From Mycobacterium adipatum (GTDB lineage: Bacteria > Actinomycetota > Actinomycetes > Mycobacteriales > Mycobacteriaceae), in NCBI RefSeq assembly GCF_001644575.1, contig NZ_CP015596.1, positions 2,728,001-2,792,000 on the forward strand: a DNA stretch of 64,000 nt. The letters are read 5' to 3'. How positions within the stretch are numbered: position 1 is the stretch's first letter; each line of letters begins with the position of its first letter. The position numbers were made by a program, and so were the translations under genes. Positions 46,893 through 58,438 of this stretch are shown one piece after another. Below the pieces are notes generated by a model that made no database searches, was not told the origin of the DNA, and was given only the letters and a program-made list of their open reading frames with translations.

Positions 46893-48143
46893 TCAGTAAC
46901 GTCCGAACGCCAACGCCACATTGTGGCCACCGAAACCGAACGAGTTGTTGATGGCGTACTGGTAGTCGCCATAACGAGGCTCGCCCGCAACAACATCGAG
47001 ATCGATCTCAGGATCGGGGGTCTCGTAGTTGAGGGTCGGCGGGATGACACCGTCGCGCAGTGCCAGCACCGTCAGAATCGACTCGAGGGCGCCGACGGCG
47101 CCGATCGAGTGGCCCAGCGCCGACTTGGGCGCGTACACCGCGGCATGACCGACTCCGGCGACGCGCAGCGCATTGGCCTCTGCGGTGTCACCGATGGGCG
47201 TTGCCGTGGCGTGTGCGTTGACGTGGCTGATGTCCGAGGGGGACAAGCCCGCCGTCTCCATGGCGCGCTTCATCGCGTGGCCGGCCCGAAGACCGTCCGG
47301 TGCCGGAGCCACCATGTGGAAGGCGTCCGACGAGATGCCGGCACCCATGAGACGGGCCAGCGGCTTGGCGCCGCGAGCCTTGGCATGCTCCTCGGTCTCG
47401 ATGATCATCATCGCCCCGGCTTCGCCGAACACGAAGCCGTCACGGTCCTTGTCGAACGGCCGCGACGCCCCTTCGGGATCGTCGTTACGCGTCGACATGG
47501 CCCGCATCATCGAGAACGCCGCGATGGGCAGTGCCTCGATCATGCCTTCCACGCCACCGCACACGGCGATGTCGGCGTCACCCATGACGATCTGACGCCA
47601 CGCGTGGGCGATGGCCTCCGAACCGGACGAACACGCCGACACCGGGGTGATGACCCCGGCGCGGGCGCCGAGCTCGAGACCCACGACGGCGGCGGCACCG
47701 TTGGGCATGACCATCTGAACGGCCAGCGGCGACACCTTGCGGGGTCCGCCCTCGTTCATCGCGTCATACATCTCGACGATCTTCTCGCCGCCACCGAGGC
47801 CGGTGCCGATCACGACCGAGAAACGGTCGGGATCGACCTCGGGCTTACCGGCGGATTCCCACAGTTGATTACCGACGTACTTCGACATGCGCTGGACGTA
47901 CGACATGCGCCGCAGTTCCAGGCGGGACATCAGCGGATCGAGCGGCTCCGCGAGGTGCCCACCGATCTTCACGTTCAGATCCCACTTGCCCACGAAGTCG
48001 TCTTCGAGGACACGAATGCCACTCTCGCCCGCCAGCAGACCCTTCCACGTGCTCTCGATGTCCGGCGCGAGCGCAGTGGTCGCCGTGACGGCGGTCACGA
48101 CGACGTTGGGGAAACCGCCATTAGCAGTGGAAGGACGTGTCAC
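46893..48143 (-). CDS. kasA: Beta-ketoacyl-ACP synthase KasA (FAS-II)
   Basis: 416 aa. The GTG start overlaps the acpM stop (GTGA). The catalytic Cys171 is in [15 protein letters not shown] with His residues in [11 protein letters not shown] and [12 protein letters not shown], giving the Cys-His-His triad of KasA. It carries out the elongation condensations of mycolic acid precursors on AcpM and is the essential member of the pair. The sequence is almost collinear with M. tuberculosis KasA. Confidence 0.97.
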   Translation of the reverse strand: MTRPSTANGGFPNVVVTAVTATTALAPDIESTWKGLLAGESGIRVLEDDFVGKWDLNVKIGGHLAEPLDPLMSRLELRRMSYVQRMSKYVGNQLWESAGKPEVDPDRFSVVIGTGLGGGEKIVEMYDAMNEGGPRKVSPLAVQMVMPNGAAAVVGLELGARAGVITPVSACSSGSEAIAHAWRQIVMGDADIAVCGGVEGMIEALPIAAFSMMRAMSTRNDDPEGASRPFDKDRDGFVFGEAGAMMIIETEEHAKARGAKPLARLMGAGISSDAFHMVAPAPDGLRAGHAMKRAMETAGLSPSDISHVNAHATATPIGDTAEANALRVAGVGHAAVYAPKSALGHSIGAVGALESILTVLALRDGVIPPTLNYETPDPEIDLDVVAGEPRYGDYQYAINNSFGFGGHNVALAFGRY

Positions 48144-48430
48144 TGTGCGAACTTCTCGCGCAGTGCGGCGGCAGCCTCGGGGTTCTCTTCTTCCAGCTTC
48201 TGGATGTAGGCGACGACGTCACCGACGGTGCGCAGGCCGGCCAGATCCTCGTCGGGGATCTTCACGCCGTACTTGTCCTCGGTCTGCACGGCGATCTCCA
48301 CCATCGACAGCGAGTCGATGTCCAGGTCGTCGACGAAGGACTTCTCCATCGTGACCTCGGACGGCTCGATGCCGGTGACCTCTTCGATGATCTCGGCGAG
48401 GCCGGCGATGATTTCTTCTTGGTTGGCCAC
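48140..48430 (-). CDS. acpM: Meromycolate acyl carrier protein AcpM
   Basis: 96 aa, with the phosphopantetheine attachment Ser40 in [12 protein letters not shown]. It carries growing meromycolate chains for KasA/KasB. It is shorter than the 115-aa M. tuberculosis protein, which has a longer C-terminal tail; here the tail ends [17 protein letters not shown]. It is translated together with kasA. Confidence 0.96.
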   Translation of the reverse strand: MANQEEIIAGLAEIIEEVTGIEPSEVTMEKSFVDDLDIDSLSMVEIAVQTEDKYGVKIPDEDLAGLRTVGDVVAYIQKLEEENPEAAAALREKFAQ

Positions 48431-48495
48431 AATGGCTCCTTCTTGTTACGACACTCCGGCTATCGGAGTGCGGTTGGTTTCGGGTGGTACCTGGG

Positions 48496-49407
48496 CTAGA
48501 GCTCGGCGAGTCCGTCCAGGTCTGAGGGGGCCTTCACCGCGTGTGTCGGTGTGCCCTTCAGTTCTCGTTTGGCGATACCGACCAGGGTTCCCGCCGGCGG
48601 GAACTCCACGATGGCCGTGACCGCCATGCCGCGCAGGGTCTCGTTGCACAGATCCCAGCGCACCGGGCGGGTCATCTGCGCGACGAGTTTGGCCATCGCG
48701 TCGGCCGCCGAGTCGACCGGCTTGCCGTCGGCGTTGGACAGCAGTGTCGCGGTGGGCTCGTTGGTGGACACCGTCGCGGCCGCGGCGGCATAGCCCTCGG
48801 CGGCGGGTGCCATGTAATGGGTGTGGAACGCCCCGGCGGTGGCCAGCACGCGGACCCGGGCCTTGGCCGGCGGGTCCTCGGCGAGCTTCTCCAGCGCGGC
48901 GACCGCGCCGGCGGCGACGATCTGTCCGGCGGCGTTGCGGTTGGCCGGGATCAGGTCCAGTGACTCGAGGCGGGCCAGTACCTCGGCCTCTTCGCCGCCG
49001 AGCACGGCGGCCATCCCGGTGGGCTCCAGGGCGCAGGCCTTGGCCATCTCCGCACCGCGGGTCGCGGCCAGCCTCACGGCGTCGTCGGCGCTGATCACAC
49101 CGGCGATGGCGTAGGCGGCGATCTCGCCGACCGAGTGGCCGGCCACCGCGGCGTCACTACGCAGCACACCGCGCCGGGTGGCTTCTTCGTGGGCGAGCAG
49201 CGTCGCGGCCACCACCAGCGGCTGGGTCACCGCGGTGTCGGTGATCTCCTCGGCGGTCGCGGTGGTGCCCAGGCGTGCGAGGTCGAGTCCGCTGATCTGC
49301 GACCAGGCGTCCAGGCGTTCAGCGGCGCCGGGCAGCTCCACCCACGGCGCGAGCATGCCGGGGGTCTGGGAGCCCTGTCCGGGCGCCAGCAGCGCAAGCA
49401 CATTCAT
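48496..49407 (-). CDS. fabD: Malonyl-CoA:AcpM transacylase FabD
   Basis: 303 aa from the ATG at 49407; a GTG three codons earlier is possible. The active-site Ser is in AVAGHSVGEIAAYA, the N-terminus begins NVLALLAPGQGSQTPGML, and the conserved late His lies in AGAFHTHYMAP. It loads malonate onto AcpM for FAS-II. It is the first gene of the operon, preceded by a promoter and the MabR palindrome. Confidence 0.95.
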   Translation of the reverse strand: MNVLALLAPGQGSQTPGMLAPWVELPGAAERLDAWSQISGLDLARLGTTATAEEITDTAVTQPLVVAATLLAHEEATRRGVLRSDAAVAGHSVGEIAAYAIAGVISADDAVRLAATRGAEMAKACALEPTGMAAVLGGEEAEVLARLESLDLIPANRNAAGQIVAAGAVAALEKLAEDPPAKARVRVLATAGAFHTHYMAPAAEGYAAAAATVSTNEPTATLLSNADGKPVDSAADAMAKLVAQMTRPVRWDLCNETLRGMAVTAIVEFPPAGTLVGIAKRELKGTPTHAVKAPSDLDGLAEL

Positions 49408-49460
49408 AGGGGGCACGGATTAAGAAAACACTGTGAGTGCCTCATAGTGCGGTGTAAGAG

Positions 49461-49466
49461 ATTATG
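49461..49466 (-). promoter_or_regulatory. -10 element of the fabD (FAS-II) operon
   Basis: On the minus strand CATAAT (within TTCATAATCT) lies 54 bp before the fabD ATG and 14 bp downstream of the MabR palindrome. A regulator bound to that palindrome would therefore sit over the -30 to -50 region, compatible with activation. Confidence 0.55.
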
Positions 49467-49480
49467 AACCTTGTCTTATT

Positions 49481-49503
49481 CTTTTGTGGAGTTTCCACAA
49501 AAG
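49481..49503. promoter_or_regulatory. MabR operator upstream of fabD
   Basis: CTTTTGTGGA-GTT-TCCACAAAAG is a perfect 10-bp-arm palindrome. Its core TTTTGT-N9-ACAAAA matches the motif I recall being reported for MabR in mycobacteria. It lies between fabD and mabR. A related TTTTGT half-site occurs at 50851-50856, 20 bp before the mabR start, which could allow autoregulation. Confidence 0.85.
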
Positions 49504-49546
49504 CGCACGTGAAGCGACCGGGCCGAGACCTGGCCGCAACAAGGGC

Positions 49547-50830
49547 TCACGGGTTGTAGCCGCCCCAGCGGGTGGGCTGTTGTCCACCTGACGCCGCGGA
49601 ATAGCCGTTTGGCGAGCTGAAGTGGCTTGCGTCACCTTTGAGCCGACCCACCGTGGTGGCGACGCGCAGGATGTACGCATCCCGGGGAACGGTCGGATCG
49701 CGACCCGTGAAATCGGTGATTCGTTTGAGGCGATATCGCACGGTGTTTGGATGAACCGTCAATTTGCGGGCGCACGCCTCGATGGCGCCGCCGGAGTCGA
49801 GGTAGGCGTCGAGCGTCTTGGTGAGCGCGGGGTCGGCATCGGCGAGCGGTCGCATCACCTCGGTCGCCAGCACCGCCACCGCGGTGGGGTCACCCAGCAG
49901 GGCCCGCTCCGGGAGCAGTTCGCGCGAGGACACCGGCCGCGGTGCGCCGCTCCAGCCCGCGACGGCATTCATCCCGGCGATGGCCTCGGCAGCGCTGCGG
50001 TGGGCGGCACCGAGGGTCGGCACCGTCGGGCCGATGACCACCGGGCCGTCGCCGAACACGGTCATCAGTTCGGCCAGGAAGCGTTCGGTCGGGGAGAGCC
50101 CACCGGTCACGATGGTGACCAGCCACGTGCCGTGCACGTCGGAGAGCGCCGCGCGGCCGCACCGGTTGGCCGCGTCGTGCACGTCGTCGCCGGTCTGTTC
50201 GATGCGATCGGGCCGCGGCAGACCGACGATCACGGTCGCCGCCGCGGTCGCGTCCCAGTTCAGCGCCGCCGCCTGGGATTGCAGCTCCGGTCCCATGTCC
50301 CCGCGCACCACGGCATCGACCAGGTTGGCCTCCATCCGGGTGTCCCAGGCTCCGCGGGCCTCGGCCTGGTCCGCGTAAGCGGTGGCGGCGGCGAACGCCA
50401 GGTCGCGGCTGTAGCGCAGGATGCCCGCGGTCAGCGCCGTGAGCTGCTGCTCGTTGCGCGCCAGCAGCGGCACCACTTCCTCGAAGTACTCCATGGTGAC
50501 CCGCACCATCTCCACCGACTGCCGCAGCGCGACCCGTCGGCGCAGATCCTGGGGCACCACCTCGAAGGCCTGGGCGGTATAGCCGACATCGCTGTTGGGG
50601 TCGCGCATCCACTCCACGAAGTTGATCACCGCGGTCTGCACGACCAGCTGCACACTGGCGCGCTGGGATGCCTCCAGGTCGGCGAAGAAGGGCAGCCGGG
50701 TCTCCAGGGCGTGCACGGCCTCGGTGGCCAGGCGTCCGGAGTACTGCTTGAGCCGGCGCAACGCCGATTCGGGAACGCTCTGCAGGACCTCCAGGGTGGA
50801 CGCCGGCGGAGGGGAGAACTTGTCGACCAC
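49547..50830 (-). CDS. mabR: PucR-like FAS-II regulator MabR (Rv2242)
   Basis: 427 aa from a GTG. The N-terminal ~130 residues form a helical ligand-binding domain, a central GGDEF-like non-catalytic region follows, and the C-terminus carries a PucR-type HTH: ACARKLTVHPNTVRYRLKRI. Its position directly before fabD, on the same strand, matches MabR, which controls the FAS-II operon in response to long-chain acyl-CoAs. A perfect copy of its motif lies in front of fabD. Confidence 0.92.
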   Translation of the reverse strand: MVDKFSPPPASTLEVLQSVPESALRRLKQYSGRLATEAVHALETRLPFFADLEASQRASVQLVVQTAVINFVEWMRDPNSDVGYTAQAFEVVPQDLRRRVALRQSVEMVRVTMEYFEEVVPLLARNEQQLTALTAGILRYSRDLAFAAATAYADQAEARGAWDTRMEANLVDAVVRGDMGPELQSQAAALNWDATAAATVIVGLPRPDRIEQTGDDVHDAANRCGRAALSDVHGTWLVTIVTGGLSPTERFLAELMTVFGDGPVVIGPTVPTLGAAHRSAAEAIAGMNAVAGWSGAPRPVSSRELLPERALLGDPTAVAVLATEVMRPLADADPALTKTLDAYLDSGGAIEACARKLTVHPNTVRYRLKRITDFTGRDPTVPRDAYILRVATTVGRLKGDASHFSSPNGYSAASGGQQPTRWGGYNP

Positions 50831-50922
50831 CCCTAAAATCTACGCCTATCTTTTGTAGAGATCCGTCCCCATGAGTTGTGGAGCGTCGGCCGCGATGGTG
50901 GCGGCCGACGCTCCATAATTCG

Positions 50923-53712
<2,790 letters not shown>

Positions 53713-53732
53713 CTACGGCTCCTCGGTTGAAA

Positions 53733-53761
53733 GGTGCTTGGTGTCGGATACTTGGTGCTTG
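53733..53761. promoter_or_regulatory. Direct repeats GGTGCTTG upstream of aceE
   Basis: GGTGCTTG occurs at 53733-53740 and 53754-53761, start-to-start 21 bp, two helical turns on the same face of DNA. Both lie within 50 bp upstream of the aceE start. The spacing suits a regulator dimer. No regulator is assigned. Confidence 0.4.
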
Positions 53762-53864
53762 TGGCACCCTCTATCGTCCCCCCATCCTGCCGCAGATCAC
53801 CGGGCGGGGTTGCCTACTGCGATGATCTGCCCTTTGCGGCGGTGAACCGGTAAGTTTGGCGGCG

Positions 53865-54446
53865 ATGCTGAACAGTTGGCGGGGCTCCGCAGCACCGCGG
53901 CGGATGCGCATCGCTGCGTTGGCAGCGGGTGCGCCTGCAACGCTCGCCCTCATCGTGGTGGGGTGCACGAGTGTTACCAGCGGTACCGCCACCCTGGACA
54001 AGGCCGACGCGCCGATCTACCAGGCGTCGGTGTCCGCATCGATCGCCGAGTCGGCGGCGAGTTCCAGCTCCAAGGAATCCGAACGCCAGGTGTCGATCAC
54101 CAACCGCGCCGTCCGGACGTCGTGCGAGGCGATCAGCAACAGCAGCGCCGACGCGATCAGTGAGGTCAATGCCTACGTCGACGCGTACAACCAGAGCGCC
54201 GACGTGGCAGCCACCGCGGGTCCGGCGATCGACGCCCTCAACGGCAGTGCCGACCTGGTGGGCCAGAGCCTGTCCGACCCGCTGGGGCCCGAGCTGTCCG
54301 GTGCGCTGACGCGCTGGGTCGACGCCGCGCGGGCGGTGGCCTCGGCGATCGCCACGGACATCGGACCCGGTCCGTTCAACGACGCCATCAATGAATTGAA
54401 CGATTCCCGGACGGTGGCGCTGGACCTGTGCGACGCGGCATATTGA
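53865..54446 (+). CDS. Small lipoprotein-like exported protein (Rv2240c-like)
   Basis: 193 aa from the ATG at 53865; a TTG three codons upstream is an alternative. A basic N-terminus and hydrophobic segment (ALAAGAPATLALIVVGC) end in a lipobox-like Cys. The remainder is Ser/Ala-rich and helical with two further cysteines. No enzymatic motif is visible. It is divergent from aceE and corresponds by position to Rv2240c. Confidence 0.75.
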   Translation: MLNSWRGSAAPRRMRIAALAAGAPATLALIVVGCTSVTSGTATLDKADAPIYQASVSASIAESAASSSSKESERQVSITNRAVRTSCEAISNSSADAISEVNAYVDAYNQSADVAATAGPAIDALNGSADLVGQSLSDPLGPELSGALTRWVDAARAVASAIATDIGPGPFNDAINELNDSRTVALDLCDAAY

Positions 54447-54556
54447 CGAACACGATCAAACTTGCCGCCGGTGAGCGGTTAGTACAGCACGACGTGCGAC
54501 GATAGGGCTCCAGAAGTTCGGAGGCACATACGAAGCAGGATGAGGGAGGACAGAAG

Positions 54557-54991
54557 GTGGTCGCGGCGGGGAAGGATTCCGACCCGAATTACGCCCAGAA
54601 GCTGGGCATCGCCAAGGGGCAGGTCGTCCAGGAGCTGGGCTGGGACGAGGACACCGACGACGACATCCGGTTCGACATCGAGGATGCGTGCGGCGCTGAG
54701 CTCCTCGACGAAGACTCCGACGAGGTTGTCGACGTAGTGCTGTTGTGGTGGCGCGATGACGACGGTGACCTGGTGGACCGGCTGATGGACGCCATCACCC
54801 CGCTCGCCGATGACGGCGTGATCTGGGTGGTGACGCCGAAGACGGGCAAGCCCGGCCACGTGCAGCCGGCCGAGATCGCCGAGTCCGCGCCGACCGCGGG
54901 CTTGATGCAGACCTCGTCGGCGAATCTGGGGGACTGGATCGCCAGCCGATTGGTGCAGCCCAAGGCCAAGGCCGTCGCGAAAAGCCGATAG
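54557..54991 (+). CDS. DUF3052 protein (Rv2239c-like)
   Basis: 144 aa from a GTG with GGGAGGA upstream. The family pattern is clear: KLGIAKGQVVQELGWDED, DVVLLWWRDDDGDLVDRLMD and VWVVTPKTGKPGHVQPAEI. It is an acidic cytoplasmic protein of unknown role, conserved in actinobacteria next to aceE and ahpE. It is separated from ahpE by two bases. Confidence 0.88.
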   Translation: MVAAGKDSDPNYAQKLGIAKGQVVQELGWDEDTDDDIRFDIEDACGAELLDEDSDEVVDVVLLWWRDDDGDLVDRLMDAITPLADDGVIWVVTPKTGKPGHVQPAEIAESAPTAGLMQTSSANLGDWIASRLVQPKAKAVAKSR

Positions 54992-54993
54992 GC

Positions 54994-55455
54994 ATGCTCG
55001 CTGTCGGCGACAGCGCGCCGGACTTCACGCTCAAGGACCAGCACGGCCGCGCCGTCACGCTGTCCGGACTCCGCGCCAAGAATGTCCTGCTGGTGTTCTT
55101 CCCGCTGGCATTCACCGGGGTGTGTCAGGGCGAGCTCGGGGAGATCCGCGACCAGCTGCCCGAGTACGAGAACGATGACACCGCGGTGCTCACCATTTCC
55201 GTCGGACCGCCGCCCACCCACAAGATCTGGGCCGCCGAGAACGGCTTCGCATTCCCGGTGCTCTCCGATTTCTGGCCGCACGGGGCGGTGGCGCAGTCCT
55301 ACGGCGTGTTCAACGCCGACGCCGGCTACCCGAACCGGGGAACCTTCGCCATCGACCGCGGCGGCGTGATCCGGTTCGCGGAGATGATGCAACCCGGTGA
55401 ACTGCGCGACCAGTCGGTCTGGCGCCACGCCCTGGAGGCGCTGCGGCGCCGGTGA
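54994..55455 (+). CDS. ahpE: Peroxiredoxin AhpE (1-Cys type)
   Basis: 153 aa. The peroxidatic Cys44 is in FFPLAFTGVCQGEL and no resolving cysteine is present, as in AhpE of M. tuberculosis (1-Cys). The catalytic Thr lies three residues before the Cys. It reduces peroxides and peroxynitrite in the cytoplasm, with recycling by mycothiol/mycoredoxin in the family. It is co-transcribed with the DUF3052 gene and followed by tRNA-Val. Confidence 0.95.
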   Translation: MLAVGDSAPDFTLKDQHGRAVTLSGLRAKNVLLVFFPLAFTGVCQGELGEIRDQLPEYENDDTAVLTISVGPPPTHKIWAAENGFAFPVLSDFWPHGAVAQSYGVFNADAGYPNRGTFAIDRGGVIRFAEMMQPGELRDQSVWRHALEALRRR

Positions 55456-55503
55456 TCGAGGATTTCTCCGCAAGCGGGCACGGCGTGTAAGTTGCCTGCG
55501 ACG

Positions 55504-55578
55504 GGGCGCGTAGCTCAGTGGTAGAGCTCTGGTTTTACACACCAGCGGTCGGCGGTTCGATACCGTCCGCGCCCACCA
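55504..55578 (+). tRNA. tRNA-Val (anticodon TAC), probable integration site (attL)
   Basis: The cloverleaf is complete: acceptor GGGCGCG/CGCGCCC, D-arm GCTC…GAGC, anticodon stem CTGGT/ACCAG with loop TTTACAC, T-arm GGCGG-TTCGATA-CCGTC, and encoded CCA at 55576-55578. Directly downstream begins a mobile element with a tyrosine integrase. The 3' end of the tRNA is the likely att core, and the duplicate copy (attR) must lie beyond the window. Confidence 0.95.
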
Positions 55579-55629
55579 TCAAAATCGCAGTTCAAGGCCT
55601 ATTTGCCGGGCTGGGGACGGTTAGAGTCA

Positions 55630-55663
55630 ACCCCCCGAGTGGCCAAGAAATGGTCAAGGGGGT
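55630..55663. terminator. Hairpin at the left end of the mobile element
   Basis: ACCCCC (55630-55635) pairs with GGGGGT (55658-55663), with an inner TGGCCA/TGGTCA pairing (one mismatch). It lies just beyond the stop of the ATPase gene, in its direction of transcription. It could be the terminator of the integrase-ATPase unit or part of the att region. Confidence 0.5.
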
Positions 55664-55670
55664 CGGAAAC

Positions 55671-57026
55671 CTAACCATCCGTGGCCGGGTTGTCTGCGGC
55701 GGCGTCGCTAGTCGCGGTATATCGATCTTCCTCACCCGACGCGTCGGCCTCCGCAATCATGTCCTCCCATGGCCAGCGCACCGTGGCGAAGCGGCGGTAG
55801 AGCAGAAGTTGGTGGTCGACGACCCGCACACGGCCCTCGGCGTACGACAGAACCAGCCCGCGCCCGTCGGAATCGACTTGCAGCCGTTCGATGTTCCCAA
55901 GTGCGGTCGTTAGGTTGCCCCTCTTGATCCGGTCCTCGCGGGCGTGGGCGACGGCGTAGATGTCTTGCTGCGGGATTCCAGCGATCAGCTTCTCGTCCGG
56001 CTCGTCGAGAACAGCGGCCATGGCGTGCGCGTAGATGCCGGTGGCGTTGTTCCGTCGGCGAATGCCGTTGGCCACGTTTTGCGCGAACTTTTGGTAGACG
56101 GTGTTCAACTCCTCGGCGTAGAACATCGCGGCGGCTTCGACGTGGCCGACGTCGGTTACCTGCTGCGATGTCAGCTTGCGCTCGTAGATCCCGGCGTGGT
56201 CCAGAGTGTCGATGGTGATGCGCTGCAAGATCCCGGCGTTGCCATAGCTGATGTCGACCAGCTTCTCGCGCACCTCGTGCGACATGTGGACGTTCAGGGC
56301 TGCGCAGCCACGGTCGAGAATCTTCCGAAGATCGGGGTCGGTCCAGATGACCGGCACCTCGCGTACGCGCCCCGTGAGGTCGGGGTTCAAATGGAGCAAG
56401 AGGTTGTTGTCACTCCAGACCCCGACCACGACGATATAGAGGCCGAGGTCCCACATCGACTTCATGTCGAAGCTGAACTTTTGACGCTCGGCCTGGTCGA
56501 GGTAGTGGAAGTCCTCGATGACCAGCCGTCGACCGGACTCCTTGATCAGCTCGCAGACGAAGTCGAGGTCGTTAATATTTTGGCGGAGCTTTTCGGTCGT
56601 GGTCTCGCTCGTCTTGGCGCCACTGAATCCGAGTTTCGCCTTCACCTTGCCGATGAGGTTGATGCCGAGTTCGGTCTCTGCCTCGACCGCGCCCTCCAGC
56701 GTGCTCGACTTCGTGGCGCTGGTCTCAAGCTTCACGCCAAGCTGACCGAGCGCTTCGCGGTAGATGTCGGTGACGGTCTTCTCGAGGCGGCATTGGATCT
56801 TGATGGGATCGTTCAGGATTCGCTGACGCAACCACGATTTACCGCTCTTTGATGCGCCGCGGATGGCGATGTGGTTGTCGCGTTCCAGGTACGACTCGAT
56901 CTTGCTGTCGAGGTCGCCGCGGTCGACGTAAGAGTCCTTCAGGATCTCTGTCGACACACCAAACACCTCGGTGGACTTCTTAAACATGAACTCGACGATA
57001 GTGAACCCCTCCGACGACACGTCCAC
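55671..57026 (-). CDS. Lone AAA/STAND-type P-loop ATPase, cargo of the mobile element
   Basis: 451 aa from a GTG at 57026; the ATG at 56987 is an alternative. Walker A is RGASKSGKSW (Lys63), Walker B LVIEDFH (168-174, with Asp172), and a sensor-like strand VVVGVWSDNN lies at 199-208. A 60-residue Glu/Lys-rich insertion (~105-150) separates the A and B motifs. The C-terminal ~200 residues are helical with no recognised domain. It is the only gene between the integrase and the tRNA and is probably transcribed with the integrase (18-bp gap). Codon usage is less GC-rich than in the host genes. The function is unknown; a lone STAND-like NTPase in such a position suggests anti-phage defence or element control. 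Confidence 0.8.
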   Translation of the reverse strand: MDVSSEGFTIVEFMFKKSTEVFGVSTEILKDSYVDRGDLDSKIESYLERDNHIAIRGASKSGKSWLRQRILNDPIKIQCRLEKTVTDIYREALGQLGVKLETSATKSSTLEGAVEAETELGINLIGKVKAKLGFSGAKTSETTTEKLRQNINDLDFVCELIKESGRRLVIEDFHYLDQAERQKFSFDMKSMWDLGLYIVVVGVWSDNNLLLHLNPDLTGRVREVPVIWTDPDLRKILDRGCAALNVHMSHEVREKLVDISYGNAGILQRITIDTLDHAGIYERKLTSQQVTDVGHVEAAAMFYAEELNTVYQKFAQNVANGIRRRNNATGIYAHAMAAVLDEPDEKLIAGIPQQDIYAVAHAREDRIKRGNLTTALGNIERLQVDSDGRGLVLSYAEGRVRVVDHQLLLYRRFATVRWPWEDMIAEADASGEEDRYTATSDAAADNPATDG

Positions 57027-57044
57027 GCGACGCGGCCAAAGTGG

Positions 57045-58436
57045 TCAGTTGCCGTTCTCAATGGCCCGTGATCGGCCCATCAGGGCGTCGCCCGCCGAGG
57101 CCAGCGCGTCGTCGTAGACATGGCCGTACACCCGCAACGTGATGGCCGGATCATGGCCCAACCACTTGGCGGTGGCCAAGGGCGTGGTTCCGCCGTCGAG
57201 CAACATGGTGGCGGCGGTATGTCGGACGTCGTGAAGCCGGATCACTGGGACGCCCGCCGCCGCGCAGTGAGCGGCGAAAACCTTGGAGTAGGTCTCGGGC
57301 CGGATGGGGGAGCCGTCGGCGTTGACCGCCACCAGGTCGGTCTCGGGCCAGCCCGCGCCGAGGGCGAGGTGCTCCTCGGCTTGCCGAGTCTTGAATGCCC
57401 GCAGAGCGTTCAACAAGTCACGCGGCATTGGGAGCGTCCGCGCCGAGCGGGCGGACTTCGGCGCGCCAGTCACCGTGCCGCCGCTGACCACCACGCGGCC
57501 CTGAGCCACGGTGATCGTCCCGGCGTCGTGGTCAACGTCGGCCCACCGCAAACCCAGCACCTCCGACCGGCGCAACCCGGCCAGGGTCAAGAGCCAGCAC
57601 GCCGCCAGCCTGTCGTCGGCCACATGGGCGCGGAACGCCGCCGCCTGTTCCGGTGTCCAGGTGGCCATCTCGGCGGTGGTCACCTTGGGCCGCTTGACCA
57701 GTCGGGCGACGTTGCGGGCGACGAGCCCCTGGGCCATGGCGTCATCGAGCGCCGAGGACAACACCACCAGCATCGTGACCACCGTGCGCGCGCTGGTACC
57801 ACCGGCAACCTTGGGACGCTCGGGATCGGTGTCCCGCGCGGCGGCGTACCGTCCGCGCGCGGGCCGGGTCACTTCACCGGAGGCCATCAGGCGCGCCAGG
57901 GCTTTCTCTCCGGCGTTGCCGAACTCGGCGTACATCTCGCCGAAGCTGACTCCCTCAGGCCGGTCCCGCAGCCAGGCCAGCACCTCAGCCGACCGGCGAC
58001 CGCGTTTGTCTCGCTGCGCCACCGACTGGCCTGCCATGCGCAGCGTCACCAGGGCGTCGAGGTCAATAGTCCGCAGGTGTTGCAGCGGGATCACACCGAG
58101 GTGGTCGATGACCGGCTTGAGGGAGTAGCGGTACCCAGTCAGCGTGCCCAGCCGGATATCGCGCCGGGCGTCCAGCCACTCGGTCAGGAACTCAGCCACG
58201 GTGGTCTTGTCACGCTTCACGAAGGTGCCCGCTGCCACCTCGGTGGAGACGCGTCGGTACTCCTTGCGGGCCTCGGCCAGCGTGGGGTAGGTGAACTGCT
58301 GCCGTAGACGGGTGCCATCAGGATTGATACCCAGATCGACGCGGAAGCGGTAGGACACCGCGCCGTTCTTGGCCACGTGCTTGGTGACCGGCTCGGCTCG
58401 GCGGGTGCGCTTGGCGGGCTGCGGTTCGCTGGTCAT
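57045..58436 (-). CDS. int: Tyrosine integrase with an internal winged-helix-like insertion
   Basis: 463 aa, longer than the usual ~390. An arm-binding N-terminus and SAM-like core-binding domain precede the catalytic domain, which shows Arg289 (LAGLRRSEVLGLRW), HDVRHTAATML with His402/Arg405, LGH (His428) and the nucleophile Tyr437 in LRVYGHVY. Between the two halves of the core-binding domain (~residues 138-212) is an extra segment, SAEVLAWLRDRPEGVSFGEM and RLMASGEVTRPARGRYAA, that reads like a winged helix. It should integrate the element at tRNA-Val. It starts 2 bp after the HTH gene. Confidence 0.92.
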   Translation of the reverse strand: MTSEPQPAKRTRRAEPVTKHVAKNGAVSYRFRVDLGINPDGTRLRQQFTYPTLAEARKEYRRVSTEVAAGTFVKRDKTTVAEFLTEWLDARRDIRLGTLTGYRYSLKPVIDHLGVIPLQHLRTIDLDALVTLRMAGQSVAQRDKRGRRSAEVLAWLRDRPEGVSFGEMYAEFGNAGEKALARLMASGEVTRPARGRYAAARDTDPERPKVAGGTSARTVVTMLVVLSSALDDAMAQGLVARNVARLVKRPKVTTAEMATWTPEQAAAFRAHVADDRLAACWLLTLAGLRRSEVLGLRWADVDHDAGTITVAQGRVVVSGGTVTGAPKSARSARTLPMPRDLLNALRAFKTRQAEEHLALGAGWPETDLVAVNADGSPIRPETYSKVFAAHCAAAGVPVIRLHDVRHTAATMLLDGGTTPLATAKWLGHDPAITLRVYGHVYDDALASAGDALMGRSRAIENGN

Positions 58437-58438
58437 GG

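Noticed and set aside
45615..48209. An 864-codon plus-strand frame spanning kasB, kasA and the start of acpM in antisense
   Set aside because: The sense strand encodes unmistakable KasA and KasB. The antisense product has two homologous halves only because the two genes are paralogues.
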